A DNA stretch of 64,000 bases from Shinisaurus crocodilurus (lineage: Eukaryota > Chordata > Lepidosauria > Squamata > Shinisauridae), in assembly GCA_021292165.1 (NCBI GenBank), contig CM037879.1, forward strand, positions 16,205,525-16,269,524, written 5' to 3'. A program made the position numbers and the translations under genes. How positions within the stretch are numbered: the stretch's first letter is position 1; the number at the start of each line of letters is the position of its first letter. Under the pieces are notes generated by a model. That model did no database searches. It had not been told where the DNA came from and saw only the letters and a list, made by a program, of their open reading frames with translations. Of this stretch, positions 20,491-31,946 are shown one piece after another.

Positions 20491-20540
20491 AAAAGGTGGG
20501 ATATAAATAACATAAATAAAAAATAATAATAATAAATAAT
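20491..20540 (+). mobile_element. Sauria-type SINE, 3' tail after the LTR
   Basis: Continues the SINE from 19827: (AAAAG)GTGGGATATAAATAAC followed by AATAA repeats. Confidence 0.85.
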
Positions 20541-21060
20541 TCTAGGGTTTAATTGATTTACTTTCCATCAAGAAAAAAAGTTATGGGCAAATGCTTGTGC
20601 ACATCTGAATATGCATCCTACTAAAAGCAAAGGGGAGCCTCTGCATATGGATGCAAAAATTTACATCTAAACGTGCACCCGAGTTAAACCCACAATTTCT
20701 AAAAGCAAGGATATGCAGGCCACTAGAACAATAACACTAGAACCTGGGGTCATCCAGTGAAGCTGAATGGTGGGAGATTCAGGACAGATTAAAGAAAGAA
20801 CTACTAGGCTAATGAGCAGTCTGCAGCACCTCTACATCCCATCCTAGAGGCCACCCTCTGACCCTGATTTTGAAAGCCCAAAGGAGTCACTGCAAATGAT
20901 GGGACCTCACTATGGCATCCTCCCACCGGTCACTTCAGGCACTTCCCCACACCATTACTGGCCTCATTCTCCCCACAATTGTTTAAAACCATTAAAATGG
21001 AGCTGCTGCTTTATTGCTCTTCCATACTGGATGGTTTTAGGGTGCTTTTTAAACTGATTT
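20541..21060. other. no gene recognised
   Basis: Apparently unique sequence. Confidence 0.4.
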
Positions 21061-21292
21061 TGTTTATTTATTGTTACATTTATATCCCACCTTTTTTCCT
21101 TTTGCAAGGAACTAAACGTGGCGGTCCTCCTCCTCTCCATTTTATCCTCACAACAACCTTGTGAGGTAGGTTAGGCTGAGAGTCAGTGACTGGCCCAAAA
21201 GTCACCCAGTGAACATCGTGGCCAAGTAGGAACTAGAACCCGGGTCTCCTGAGTCCCAGTCCAACACTTTAACCACCACACCACACTAGCTC
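21061..21292 (-). mobile_element. Sauria-type SINE, full length, older
   Basis: Minus-strand copy with the tail at the left (TTATTTATTG, then ATTTATATCCCACC) and the tRNA head at the right (CCACACCACACTAGCTC). More substitutions than its neighbours. Confidence 0.88.
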
Positions 21293-21329
21293 TGGTTTTG
21301 TATTTAGTTAAGGTGTTGGTTATTTGTTT

Positions 21330-21480
21330 ACTTGTTTACTTACAGCATTTTCACCCCGCTCTTCAGCCAAAAAAGGCTCCCAGAGTGGCTTACAAAGCTT
21401 AATATTAGACAGTCCCTGTCCTCAGGTTTACAATCTAGAAGACATGACACAAAAGGAAAAGGGATTGGGAGGGAGGAGGA
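21330..21480 (-). mobile_element. LINE/SINE tail fragment
   Basis: Contains TTTTCACCCCGCTCTTCAGCC, GAGTGGCTTACAAAGC and ACAGTCCCTGTCCTCAGG, which parallels the L2-type terminus at 11900-12000 (ACAGTCCCTGCCCGCAGG, TTACAATCTA). It is therefore probably the 3' end of the same LINE group on the minus strand. Confidence 0.45.
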
Positions 21481-21721
21481 AGAAAGCAAAACTCAGGCAC
21501 CAGTTCTTAGTTGTTTTAATGATGAACCACTCTGAGAAGGCCTTTGGCACTCACATGTGGTATATAAAAACCTATCCAGCTCCAGTATTCACAACTCTTC
21601 TTATATGTACTCAAGATATAAGAGTGTCTACTGTGCTGGCCTGTCAAGAAATCGAATTGCCTCTTCCGCATCTCACCATTTTTGTTTAATTTCCTTCATG
21701 AACAATCGTGGTTTTCAAACA

Positions 21722-21812
21722 GCCAATCCAATGCATGTTTACTCAGAAGTAAATCCCACTGAGTTTAATGGGACATTACTCCCCAGTAAGTATACACAGA
21801 ATTTCAGTCTTA
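21722..21812. repeat. short palindromic interspersed repeat, copy 2
   Basis: AATCCAATGCATGTTTACTCAGAAGTAAATCCCACTGAG, then the rough reverse complement ATGGGACATTACTCCCCAGTAAGTATACACAG. Same family as 11355, 28852 and 32466. Confidence 0.6.
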
Positions 21813-21968
21813 ACTAAATTATTCAAATCAATTGATGCTTGTGGTTTTCTTGCAAACCTATCCTAGTTAAAACTTCGGGCAAACTACACGTTACATGAAG
21901 AGATCTTTAATTGGATTCGCCAACATTTCTATAAAAATCCCATCAATAAGCTGATGATTGATGGAATA

Positions 21969-22224
21969 GAGCCAGTGTGGCGTAGTGGTGAGAGTGTTGG
22001 ACTGGGACTCGGGAGATCCAGATTCTAGTCCCCGCTCGGCCATGAAACTCACTGAGTGACTTTGGGCCAGTCACTGCCTCTCAGCCTAACCTACCTCACA
22101 GGGTTGTTGTGAGGATCAAATGGAGAGGAGGAGGAAGAGGACGACGAGGAGGATTATGTAAGCCGCCTTGGGTTCCTTGCAGGAAAAAAGGCGGGGTATA
22201 AATATAATAAATAAATAAATAAAT
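21969..22224 (+). mobile_element. Sauria-type SINE, full length
   Basis: GAGCCAGTGTGGCGTAGTGG head, B box GATTCTAGTCC, intact body with an expanded GGAGGA/GACGAGG stretch near 22122-22152, then GGCGGGGTATAAATATAATAAATAAATA. Confidence 0.92.
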
Positions 22225-22229
22225 GATGT

Positions 22230-22930
22230 AACGAAAGACACCAAGCAATCCGTGAAACACAGACAGAGCGTATTTAACAAAATCCGTAGATCCCTTGTCC
22301 CAGTACACACAAATCAGCTTGCAGGGCAATTTATTTTGGGATAACAGTGTGGGGGAAGGGTTAATCGCTGCTACCCCAGTGCTGTTGCTCCAATCAAACT
22401 ACGAGCCTCCTGCAGCTTCTTTTAAGAAAAACAACATCCGTAACGTGTTGTTTGGCCCTTAACGTTAAAATTGCTTACCACTATTTTATTTTAATTTTTT
22501 AATAAAAGCACTCTTATTTCAGAATAGCTTCATTGCTTTCAGTGGACTTAATCCTGAGTGGCTGGCTTGCAGAATCACAACCAAACTACGGACTTCAGCA
22601 ATACTGAACTGGCCTGCTGATTAATCCATATTTTCTTCTGTATCATTCTTCTGTTGAACAGCACGGTCCTATAGGCTGACATTAAACTTGAAATGATTAT
22701 GAAATTCCAAAAGGGCTCGACACATGCACACCAAATCCCAAAGTTCCCAATGAAGCTCTAACTGAGACAAATTTTAGCATTTGTAATCCGCCCCTAAATC
22801 TAAATGAGGCTTCCATTTCCCTGCCAAAATTTGACATTTGACTCGGACATCATTACTTCGAGCTTTACAGCAAATCTGACTATGCACAATAAGCAGTTGG
22901 GTGTCCAGTTTTGTCTTTCGGTTTTTACAC
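22230..22930. other. no gene recognised
   Basis: Nothing recognisable before the half-MITE at 22933. Confidence 0.4.
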
Positions 22931-22932
22931 CA

Positions 22933-23010
22933 GCTTTTCCCAAACCGGTGCCCGCCAGACGGGTTTGACTACAACTCCCATCATCCCCAGCCAGCATGGC
23001 CACATGCTGC
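22933..23010. mobile_element. hAT-like palindromic MITE, left half only
   Basis: CAGCTTTTCCCAAACCGGTG ... GACTACAACTCCCATCATCC and CCAGCCAGCATGGCCA match the left arm of the family described at 16550 and 35201. The right arm is absent. Confidence 0.5.
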
Positions 23011-23461
23011 ATGCTGCATTTTACATAGGACAAACTTCTATGGAAAAGAATAGATGGACACCAACCTAACACCAGAAATGGTGGTATTCAGGAACCAGTG
23101 GGAGAACACTTCAGCCTCCTGGGACACTGACCATAAAAGTGGCCACCGTGGAGGAGAGAGACTCCAAGCGGTGATTAGAGCAAGGGACTGATGTGTTAGA
23201 ATTCATCAACAGGTTTCATTCTATCGCCAGAGGCTTGAATCAGGATAAAGGATATTTTTTTTTATCACACTATATGTGTGTTCATCGGCAAACCTAGTGC
23301 AGGGTGTTTGTGTTACCAGCAAAAACTGCACTGTGAATGACCACTGTTGATAACTGTCACTTTCTGCGTTTAATTTACTGCTGACCTGTTTATGATTCTT
23401 CCCCCCGCCCCGCCGCTCACCACCAAATATACTGTAGAGCAACCTGAAATTCTCCATAATA

Positions 23462-23590
23462 CTACTCCACGAAGTGAGCCGTAGTCCGTGAAAGCTTATG
23501 CCAAAATAGTAAACGTGTTAGGCTTTAAGGTGCCACAAGACTCTTCGCTGTTTTTGCTGCCATGGACTAGCACAGCACAGCTCCCACCCC
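23462..23590. repeat. amniote-type interspersed repeat, class unsure
   Basis: GTGAAAGCTTATGCCAAAATA, TTAGGCTTTAAGGTGCCACAAGACTC and GTTTTTGCTGCCATGGACTA resemble a repeat I remember as common in turtle and other reptile genomes, probably a non-autonomous DNA transposon. Class assignment is from memory only. Confidence 0.4.
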
Positions 23591-23908
23591 CTCTGGAAAG
23601 TCTTGTCTGAGGGTGTCCCAGAGCAGTGGAGGAGCTTCTGAGTGGAAGCTGCACGGCCACAGCAGTGAACTGAGTCAGTGGCCTGTGTGGGGCACTGCTA
23701 CCTACTGAACACCACCGTAACGCTGTGTGAATTCAGCCCTCTTTGGTCTTTCTCCTCCAGGTGTATGCATTGCTGACAAGGGCAGGAGGCAATGGGGCTG
23801 CAGCTGCTGGCCTTGCCACTGACAGCACACGGCTTCTGACATCACCTCTGAGGCCCATGACTTCAGCACGGCATCTGCAAAGGGGAGCTGGTATTTGTAT
23901 GGACATCT

Positions 23909-23926
23909 ACACACACACACACACAC
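23909..23926. repeat. (AC)n microsatellite
   Basis: Nine AC units. Confidence 0.9.
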
Positions 23927-24427
23927 TTCCACACATCTCTTTTCCCCACACACCCGTCTCAGCACACAAGGATGAGGAGGTTTAAACCTCCTGCCCACTG
24001 AGATCAAGGGGTGAGATCACTGGAGGGGGGAGTTAAAAGCTACTTCTCTCCCCCCCCCCTCGGTGATCCTGATCACTGTTATCTGGCTGCTAATAGGAGT
24101 GGGGAAACAGTGATCTCTTCTTCATGATTACTCAGAGAGGATTTCACAAAATGGCTGCCGTGGAGGGTTCCCCATTCATAAAATGGATTGCCATATTGGG
24201 CACGGCTGGTCACTCATTTCCCAAAAGGCAACCTGGTGAGACTAAAGGAAAAGTAACTTACCCAAGAACAAGTACAAGGCAGAGGGGGTCTGAGCTCCAA
24301 AATGTGAAGCCACTCTTTTGAACCCAAATAAAGATGGCGCTGGAGGGCAGCACTTCACTTTGCCGCATACTGGCCTCCCAGTTATTTTTTTTTTAATTAA
24401 AAAAAAATTAAGAATTAAAATTAAGAA

Positions 24428-24640
24428 TGTAAGAACATAAGAAGAGCTATGCTGGATCAGACCAAGGGTCCATCTAGTCCAGTGTTCTGTTCACACAGTG
24501 GCCAACCAGCTGCCCACAGAAAACCCACAAGCAGGACTTGAGGGCAACAGCACCCTCCCGTCTATGCTCCCCAGCAACTGGTGTACATAGGGATACTGCC
24601 TCCAATACTGGAATTCAAAATGGGAGGGGCAGGGAGCCTG
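24428..24640 (-). mobile_element. CR1 LINE 3' end, subfamily with TGCTGGATCAGACC
   Basis: AAGAACATAAGAAGAGC, TGGATCAGACCAAGGGTCC, CATCTAGTCCAGTGTTCTG, CAGTGGCCAACCAGCTGCCC and CCAGCAACTGGTGTACATAG are the familiar reptilian CR1 3' UTR read on the complement. Same subfamily as 44009-44515 and 57540-57835. Confidence 0.8.
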
Positions 24641-25224
24641 CTGGGTACCAAGAGCACATGGGCACATTGATGTATGAGAGCTTCATGCTGGAGACCCCAG
24701 AGATCTGTGTTCCCCGCTCCCCACAGCTAATGGCTGATTGTTCAGTGGCCAGGAAAAGTGTGTGGGGTGCCATGGTGTTCTGCAGGCCTCACAGAGAGTG
24801 GCCAAGGGTTGTGGGTTGCCCATATGTGCTATACAGGTACAAGTGTACACGCATCGTCTCCCCTTTGCAAATGTGGATGTCAAGGGCAGAGCTGGCAGGG
24901 TGTGTGACATCAGGGGCTGGACACATGGGCCCCCTCTCCCCTCCGCGCATTCGTACAACCATGCATGGACATGTCTGAAGAGGGCTTCAATCATTCTGCC
25001 ATTACGTGGCTCATGCATGTCGGCTGCTTGCATGAATAGTTGTTTGTTTCATTTTTTTTAAAAAAATGCCGCTCTGGCTCTCACCTTAAATGTCATCAAA
25101 TCTGGCCCATAGATGACCTGAAAATTTAACACTAAATCGGACCTTTCAGAATTTAAATATTGTAGATATTTTCATTCTGTCCTAACATTATAGAAGGAAG
25201 CTACACTGTCCTACATTTATGAGA
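24641..25224. other. no gene recognised
   Basis: Two overlapping open frames of 107 to 146 codons (24538-25061) begin inside the CR1 fragment and show no domain, so I treat them as chance. Confidence 0.4.
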
Positions 25225-25410
25225 GACAAAGGTCAGGGATACCCAGGTTCAAATCCCAACTCAGCCATTAAGCTCACTAAGCGATCCCCCCCCTCTCTCT
25301 CCCGCCCAGCCAAAACTACTTCACAGGGCTGTTGTGAGGATAAAGACCATGTACACTGGCCTGTGCTCCTTTGAGAAGAACAGCAGGATAAAGATGGGGG
25401 GGGGGGAATG
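25225..25410 (+). mobile_element. Sauria-type SINE, strongly diverged
   Basis: CCCAGGTTCAAATCCCAACTC (B box), AGCCATTAAGCTCACTAAGCG and CTTCACAGGGCTGTTGTGAGG parallel the SINE body at lower identity. The 3' end is replaced by GGATAAAGATGGGGGGGGGG. An old insertion. Confidence 0.6.
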
Positions 25411-26565
25411 AAAGGCAAAACAAACAAATGCACTGCCATTGAATAATAGAAAATGTCTCTAGTGATTAAATACAAGATGCTGAAAATACCATTAGTTAGA
25501 AATTTTGATCTTGCCCCATGAATGGATGTGACACCGCAAATATTTGCATCATTACTTTGATCTGCATCATACACAAAAGGGAGGTTGTGAGTTATACATT
25601 TCTCATAAGCATTTTATAAAGAAGGGTATATCATGTAATGACAGCCTAATGCCAGTTCCAAGACTAGCACTTATCTTTTGATGGGCCTTTTCTTCTCCTG
25701 TCAGAGACATTCATCATATATTAAGAACTCCCCCCCCCCCCCATATGAATGCTGTTGCATCAAACATTTAGTTGGGAGGGTGAAAGAGTGAAAAATCTGC
25801 CAGGTCTATTTAATGTCTTTATCCTCCCCAAAATAGGAGGGGGAAAAACGAAAATCTGCACTGCCATTCTTCTAAGCTCAAAACAGGTTTTGACAGCTGG
25901 ATAAAACCTTCCCATGAAGCTGACTTGAAGAATCCATGTTTTGCATTGTTGAAAAGCTTGGGTTAACCTCGGTCTCACTCAAAGAACCTCTCATCAATTC
26001 ACTTGCGAGGAGCAAAACAACCTCTTCTAGTGTCTGCGAATTGCTTTACCATTCAAAGCCTGGGCCGGTCTTCACAGATCAGATCGATGTGAAAAAAAAT
26101 AAAAAATAAAATAAAAAGGCGGGGGAGGAATATCTGATTTCCCATTCCATCTGTATTCAGTTTCTTTCTTATTCTTTGTGTAGTTTCTTGGAGAGTTTCT
26201 GGGGCTCAGTCAGAGGGGCTGGCAGTTTGCCAGAGTTTCACTCCAGGAGCCTGAAGCTGGAATCTTTAATACTTGAACCAAAGCTCTCAGCCTTGAAGAA
26301 CAGAAAAGGGAGTCTATTGGCATGGAGAGGAGGGACGGAGAGAAAGAGGTGGGGGAGAGCGACTGTTTTGTTTCACTGCAATCTCCATTTTTTGTTATTA
26401 TATAACGTGCTCATAAGTTGCCCTTTGCATATCATGAATAATTCTAAATAATATTTCACCTGGCAACTTTGCCCTTGCTTCCTGTTGATGTCGTATCTGT
26501 GAGCAGAATGAGATATTTTATATGGATTTAATGCCTTTCTAAAAGAATCTGGCAGTTCTTGCTAA
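25411..26565. other. no gene recognised
   Basis: C-run at 25731-25742 and an A/T-rich stretch at 26092-26118. Otherwise featureless. Confidence 0.4.
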
Positions 26566-26573
26566 CTGTACAC

Positions 26574-26847
26574 TAGGGATATTCCAAGGATTTTGTTCAG
26601 TCTGCATTTTTAAGTGAACCGGCTTGATACACACTTCCCAGACTAATAGACGGATCGGAATGCAGCTGTGCTTCAGTTTTTAAAAAATGAATTAAAATAC
26701 ATACAAAAATGCATATTTAGGGATAATATGCATGCAAAAGTGGATCCAAAAATGCATATCTTTGAAATTTTGTGCAGTTTAAAAACTTATGAATGAACAC
26801 ATGTGAAACTGATCTGGATCAGAAATAGATGGATCCATCCATCCCTA
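26574..26847. mobile_element. hAT-like MITE with TAGGGAT ends, family B
   Basis: The 274-bp element runs from TAGGGATATTCC to CCATCCATCCCTA. It has a perfect 8-bp target duplication, CTGTACAC, at 26566-26573 and 26848-26855. The interior repeats AAAAATGCATAT-type strings. An 8-bp duplication with TAGGGRTG-type ends is the hallmark of hAT elements. No transposase. Probable relatives are at 37995-38638 and within 60194-60604. Confidence 0.85.
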
Positions 26848-26855
26848 CTGTACAC

Positions 26856-27332
26856 TATAAATATCTTGATTGTATCAATGTTGAGGAACTCAATTTTCTA
26901 GCACCGTGTACCTTCTGGTTGATTTGTTCCTTTTGCAAAGGGGAACAAAGCACCAAACTAAAAGCTCTTTTATTTAAAACATCACAAATTTGTTTATTTG
27001 ACTATACGTACATCTTGAAAAATAATTCTCAAACTTTTTTTCAAACATTAATTGTGCTTGGGGATTAGGGAGGAAGGTAAATTGCTGATGTTCTGAGCTC
27101 TAGCCAATAGGCACCCACCATGGCCAGCATTTCCCCAGTACGAACTGAGAGCCAAGCTACACATTATGAGGGACAGCCGTGACTGTATCTCCTGATATCA
27201 TGTTTGTTTTCTAAAAGACCCAGGGGGCAACCTGATTTGTATCGGGGCTAAGGCCCAGTTGGACAGGAACCCAACCATATGTTGTCACATTTAATGTAAA
27301 CCCCTTTAAGTATGATATATATCATTGGTGTG
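26856..27332. other. no gene recognised
   Basis: A 79-codon open frame (26829-27068) overlaps the MITE end and shows no domain. Confidence 0.4.
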
Positions 27333-27510
27333 CAGAGGCGGTGTTAGGGGGGCAGCCCACTAGGGCTGGAGCCCCAAATATTTCATTTGAAGACCCAAAT
27401 GTCTGGGAGGCCATCTGCCCAATCACCCTGCTGTCCATGGGCACTTGCTGAAATAAAGGTACAGGGGCCCTGATGATGTCCATTGCATCTGATCCCCCTG
27501 GATTAGCTGG
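27333..27510 (+). mobile_element. hAT-like element, family A copy 2 (left part)
   Basis: CAGAGGCGGTGTTAGGGGGG, CAGCCCACTAGGGCTGGAGC and the shared body follow 56570-56740 closely up to CTGGATTAGCTGGCTT. The similarity then stops abruptly at about 27510. Confidence 0.75.
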
Positions 27511-28075
27511 CTTCGGTTTCAGCTAAAAGGTCAAAAGTTTATTTAGAAGGTAGAGGTCAGAAAGATTGCTCAGGAAGCCAGGATATTATAAAGTTCAACA
27601 GGAGGTCAGAGGAAGGGAGAGGAAAAAATAACTTGGGAAATAGAAATGTGGCTTCCAGAAATAAGCAAGAAACTACCCTCCTGATTGGTTGGAGTTAGGG
27701 AGAGAGAAAAATAATTTTAGAAGATATAAGCCAAAGGCAGAGAGAAGAGAAAATCAGGAAGAAGCCGAGAGAAGGAGAGAGAGAGGAGGAAGAAGGAAAG
27801 AAGGACAGAGGCCTAGAGGAAAGAATCAGAGCTTTTGGAAATTGAGAACCGGTTGAGAGACCTCTACCAGTGATAGTAAGATACTGCTTGGATAAGGGAC
27901 CTAGATAAGATACAGCCTTCCGAGGCTAGCTAGATGTGTTTATCCCTGGTTATTTTATTAACATATTGCTCACACATTTTTTTGGTGTGTGTTTGTGTGT
28001 GTCCATTCAGATTTTTCTTCAGTAAAAGTTAAATCTTGTTATTTGAAGTCTTGTGGTCTCTTTTTTTGGGGGGTA
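27511..28075 (+). mobile_element. possible LTR-like block
   Basis: Begins where the hAT copy breaks off. It contains TGATTGGTTGGAG (CCAAT type, about 27681), GATATAAGCC (TATA type, about 27723), a purine-rich leader-like GA stretch at 27738-27830, and TTCAGTAAAAGTTAAATCTTG before a T-run. The order resembles U3-R-U5, but I found no clear TG...CA ends, no target duplication and no second copy. Confidence 0.25.
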
Positions 28076-28079
28076 CCCA

Positions 28080-28850
28080 CCATATGTCTAACAGCCATGT
28101 CACACTACATAAAGTAGATGCCTGAAACCCAGAGAGTTTCTGGAGGTAGAGGCAGCCAGAGGGGGGGGGAGAAGATTTCCACCTGGTGGTTATGGAAAAG
28201 ACTACAGGAAGGGAAGGGCAGAAAGGAGTATGGAGACATTATTTTGCATGCTTTCCCTTCCACTCATGGACCAAGGCATTGTCAGTCTGTGACACCCTTC
28301 AAGCTCATGTGTCTGTTTTTAGAAGAAAACAATTATGGATCTCCCAGGTAACATCTTGTTAGGCCCTGATTCATGCTAAAAACTGGTAGAACAATTTTCT
28401 TACCCCAGGACACACACACAAAAAGTTTGGAAGACAGCATTTGGAAGAGAGCAACAGCACTAGTAAACCGCTGTCAATCGATGTAACACCGTAAAGTGTT
28501 ACATCTGTCTTCACCCTCAGCTGTGCATAATTTTATCCAGAGTGCCCCTAGGACACTTTCATAAATATGCCAACAGGCATGCTAACTCAGGCATTTTTAA
28601 AATCATGTGCGTAGTTAATGTCAATTTTCTGTGGAGAGAACAGCTACAGAACAGTTTAATTTAAATGGCAGTCCCTGGATGTTTGGCTATTTAGTTGGTA
28701 TGATCGCGTGGATCCAAATTTCCTGGTAACAGACATACTGCTTGAACTTTTCCCCATTATGAGTTATAGCATCTGATTTCAACTTCTTGAGGATCTGGCT
28801 GATCCTGCCTTTAAAAAACAATGATAGAGGTAGCATTTGTAAGAAATGCT
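28080..28850. other. no gene recognised
   Basis: Short open frames only; nothing bounded. Confidence 0.4.
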
Positions 28851-28851
28851 T

Positions 28852-28922
28852 AACACTGTAGTCCTATGTATGATGTAATCCTACTGGTCCCAGGTAAGTG
28901 AGTATGTATGAGATTGCAGTCT
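28852..28922. repeat. short palindromic interspersed repeat, copy 3
   Basis: CACTGTAGTCCTATGTATGATGTAATCCTACTGGTCCCAGGTAAGTGAGTATGTATGAGATTGCAGTCTTA-type sequence, a degraded member of the family at 32466 (GGGAGTAAGTCCCACTGAA). Confidence 0.4.
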
Positions 28923-28939
28923 TAATTTACAATTTCCAG

Positions 28940-29745
28940 CATTTACCATTTCCAGCTTTGTCACTCAAGGCACAGGTGGACTCGGTGGCACGGAGCACCT
29001 TTTATCAGATTAGGCTGATATACCAACTACATCCTTATCTGGACAGGGATAGCCTAGCTACAGTCATCCATGCTCTGGTAACCTCTTGGCTGGATTACTG
29101 CAATGCGTTATACGTGGGGCTGCCTTTGAAAACGGTCCGGAAACTCTAGCCTGACCAAAATAGGGCAGCAAGATGGCTAACGGGGACTGGCTAACTTGAT
29201 CATATCAGGCCAGTACTTTACCATCAGCACTGGCTGCCAGTCCATGTCCTGGCCTGATTCAAAGTGCAGGTATTAACTTATAAAGCCCTAAACAGCTTGG
29301 GGCCAGGTTACCTGAAGGATCGTCTCCTCCCATATATACCTGCCTCAACCCTAAGATCATCCTCAGTGGTCCTCCTCCGGGAACCCCTGTGGATGGTTGC
29401 TAGGAAGAAGGCCTTCTCTGCTGTGGCACCCCGGTTGTGGAATGAACTTCCCAGAGAGGCTCAACTGGCACCTATGTTGTGCTCTTTCTGACACTGAGTG
29501 AGGACCTTATTTTCCCAGGAATTTTATTCTTTCGATTTCTGTTGTTTTAAATCATTTGCTGTATTTTAAAACTCTGTACTGCTGCTAGGTATTATTTTGG
29601 TTTTTACTCCTATTTTATACTGTAGTTTTAAATTTTTTATACTGTATTTTATGTTGTATTTTGTGGTTTTAATTCATGTGAACCGCCCAGAGAATTTTGG
29701 CTATTGGGCAGTATAGAAATGTAATAAATAAATAAATAAAGTTCA
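28940..29745 (+). mobile_element. L2-type LINE 3' end (ORF2 C-terminus, 3' UTR, tail)
   Basis: Two interrupted frames carry the L2 ORF2 signatures in order: ALVTSWLDYCNALYVGLP (about 29077-29130), QVLTYKALNSLGPGYLKDRL (about 29265-29325), and KKAFSAVAPRLWNELPREAQ with PMLCSF (about 29405-29490). Stops and frame breaks show it is dead. The 3' UTR ends GTGAACCGCCCAGAGAATTTTGGC, ATTGGGCAGTATAGAAATG and an (AATA)n tail. Reverse transcriptase motifs lie upstream of the truncation and are absent. Confidence 0.9.
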
Positions 29746-30500
29746 CCCAAAAAACTTTCAGGTTGATGTGACATCTTTATGGGAAATACAGTAGACATGA
29801 TCCAGTCCAAGTTAAGCTGTTGCCAGTTCCATTGAGATCAATGTGAAAGCTAAGCAAAACCGAATGTGCTCACATTGAAATCAATGGGATTTAAGCATGA
29901 GGCACTTTGGCTGGGTTGTGTCCACACAACCTGGTTTTCATTGTCTCTTGTGAAAGCATCCTGATGCTGTTTTAATCCCAATACTTAAAGTATGTCATTC
30001 AGGCATTTCTAATGCAGAATACTGGCATTTGTCAAGGATATTGCTAGCAGGCTGTGTGGGTGATGCAACAATCAGACGGAATCTTTCCTCAGATCCCTAA
30101 TATGCAATTCTGCCTGCTTTGTCAGAACTCATTCCTGAATATTGTGTGCAGCTCTAATCCAAGTCTAAACATCTGAGGGAGATATGCCGCTTCCTACATC
30201 AAAGGCAGCAGATTTAGGTTTACATTGGAAGAATGACTCCATTTAGCAGAGTCAGGCCAATAAAAATGTGCATGTACTGTGCTGGAGCCCAGAGGCCTGT
30301 CTATTGAAGGGAGGGAAAGTGCCTTTTATTGCTCATTATCATTTAACAATAGGGAAAAGGGAAGTTCTCCCCACTTCAGAGGGTAGGAAAGCTTGTATAA
30401 AAAGCTTTTTGCCATTCCAAGATCCTGCAGCAATTTCATGGAGCTCTCTTGGGACAATTTAAAGAATGGAATTACACTACAGAATGAGAATGGGAAAAAC
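29746..30500. other. no gene recognised
   Basis: Apparently unique sequence before the LINE tail. Confidence 0.4.
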
Positions 30501-30501
30501 A

Positions 30502-30533
<32 letters not shown>

Positions 30534-30548
30534 TTATTATTATTATTC
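30502..30548. repeat. (ACT)n(ATT)n microsatellite at the LINE 3' end
   Basis: About ten ACT/CTA units then five or six ATT units, directly against the 3' terminus of the minus-strand LINE (CATCAGGCGATCACTCG). A matching (ATT)n run lies at the other end, at 31947-31973. Confidence 0.9.
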
Positions 30549-31946
30549 ATCAGGCGATCACTCGTGACCGAGTAAGATTGTCTTCCGGGATAAAAGGAGG
30601 AGATTCTAAAGAAGATTGTGTAGACTCTAGCGATGGGTCCGTAAGTGACTGTGGAGGCCAATTCTAGATCCACACAGCTTCCCACAGTGAGGACACAGGT
30701 TACCAGATAGAAGATGGTCCTGTAAAGGATTCATTTGACGTGCTTTTCGCTTAGCACGTTTCTCCCTTTCACCTTGCACTCGGGCTTCTTCAAAGTCCAT
30801 GGAACCTTTGTGAAAGGCCAACCTCCATTTAGATCGTTCATGGGCCAGAGCTTCCCAGTTTTCGATGTTTATATTGCATTTTTTTAGATTAGCCTTATGA
30901 ACATCTTTAAACCTCTTATATTGACCACCGATATTCCGCTTTCCATCCTTGAGTTGGGAGTAAAGTAACTGCTTTGGGAGACGGCAGTCAGGCATTCGAA
31001 CAACATGACCGGTCCACTGAAGTTGGCGTTGAAGGATCATTTTTTCAATGCTAGTAGTCTTTGCTTCTTCCAGTACACTGACATTTGTTCGCCTATCTTC
31101 CCAAGTAATTTGCAGGATTTTCCGGAGGCAACGTTGATGAAACCTTTCAAGGAGGTGGAAGTGACGTTTATAGATAGTCCATGTTTCGCAGGCATACAAT
31201 AAAGTTGGTAATACAATGGCTTCATAAACCAGTGTTTTGGTCTTCTTACAAATATCCCGATCCTCGAACACTCTATGTTTCATTCGAGAAAATGCGGCAC
31301 TTGCAGAGCTCAGACGATGCTGGATTTCACTGTCGATGTTAGCTGTAACAGAAAGATAGCTGCCAAGATAGAGAAAATGATCGACATTTTCCAGTATTGT
31401 CCCGCCAAGCTGGATAGATGGCATCACCAAAGGATTGGCTTGCACTTGCTGATGAAGCACTTTGGTTTTTTTGATGTTAAGTGAGAGACCAAGTTTTTCG
31501 TATGCTTCTGCAAAAGCATTTAGGATAGTTTGGAGATCATCCTCTGAATGTGCGGAGACCACATTATCATCAGCATACTGAAGTTCCACAACGGAGGTTG
31601 TAATTACCTTACTTTTTGCTTTCAGCCTGCTGAGATTAAAAAGCTTTCCATCTGTTCGATATATAATTCCCACACCGGTGGGAAGTTTCCCCTCGACAAG
31701 ATGTAAAACCATGGTGATGAAAATGGCAAATAATGTTGGGGCGATAACACATCCCTGTTTAACACCTGATCCCACTTTAAATGGAGCACCATGAGAGCCG
31801 TTGTTGTCCAAAACCGTTGCCGTCATGTTGTCATGGAGAAGTCGCAAGATATTCACAAATTTATTGGGGCATCCAATTTTCATAAGGATAGTCCAGAGAG
31901 CTGTACGGTCTACAGTATCAAAGGCCTTAGCCAATATCAAAGGCCT
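30549..31946 (-). mobile_element. 5'-truncated LINE with open reverse transcriptase frame
   Basis: One frame is open from 32051 to 30627; its first 40 or so codons read through an (ATT)n run, so LINE homology starts at about 31931. In order it shows AFDTVDR (finger/palm motif, residues 43-49), GVKQGCVIAPTLF (96-108), the catalytic QYADD (158-162), a QLQWTGHVVRMPDCRLPKQL block typical of the region after the thumb, and a C-terminal C2H2-like finger (CPHCGKLCGSRIG...HLRTH, 453-474). The endonuclease and the N-terminal half of the polymerase are missing, so it cannot be autonomous. The absence of stops over about 430 codons suggests a fairly recent insertion. The YADD and GHVVRM region places it among APE-type or RTE-like LINEs, but I cannot settle the clade. 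A 187-bp copy of its 3' end is at 48071-48257. Confidence 0.85.
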
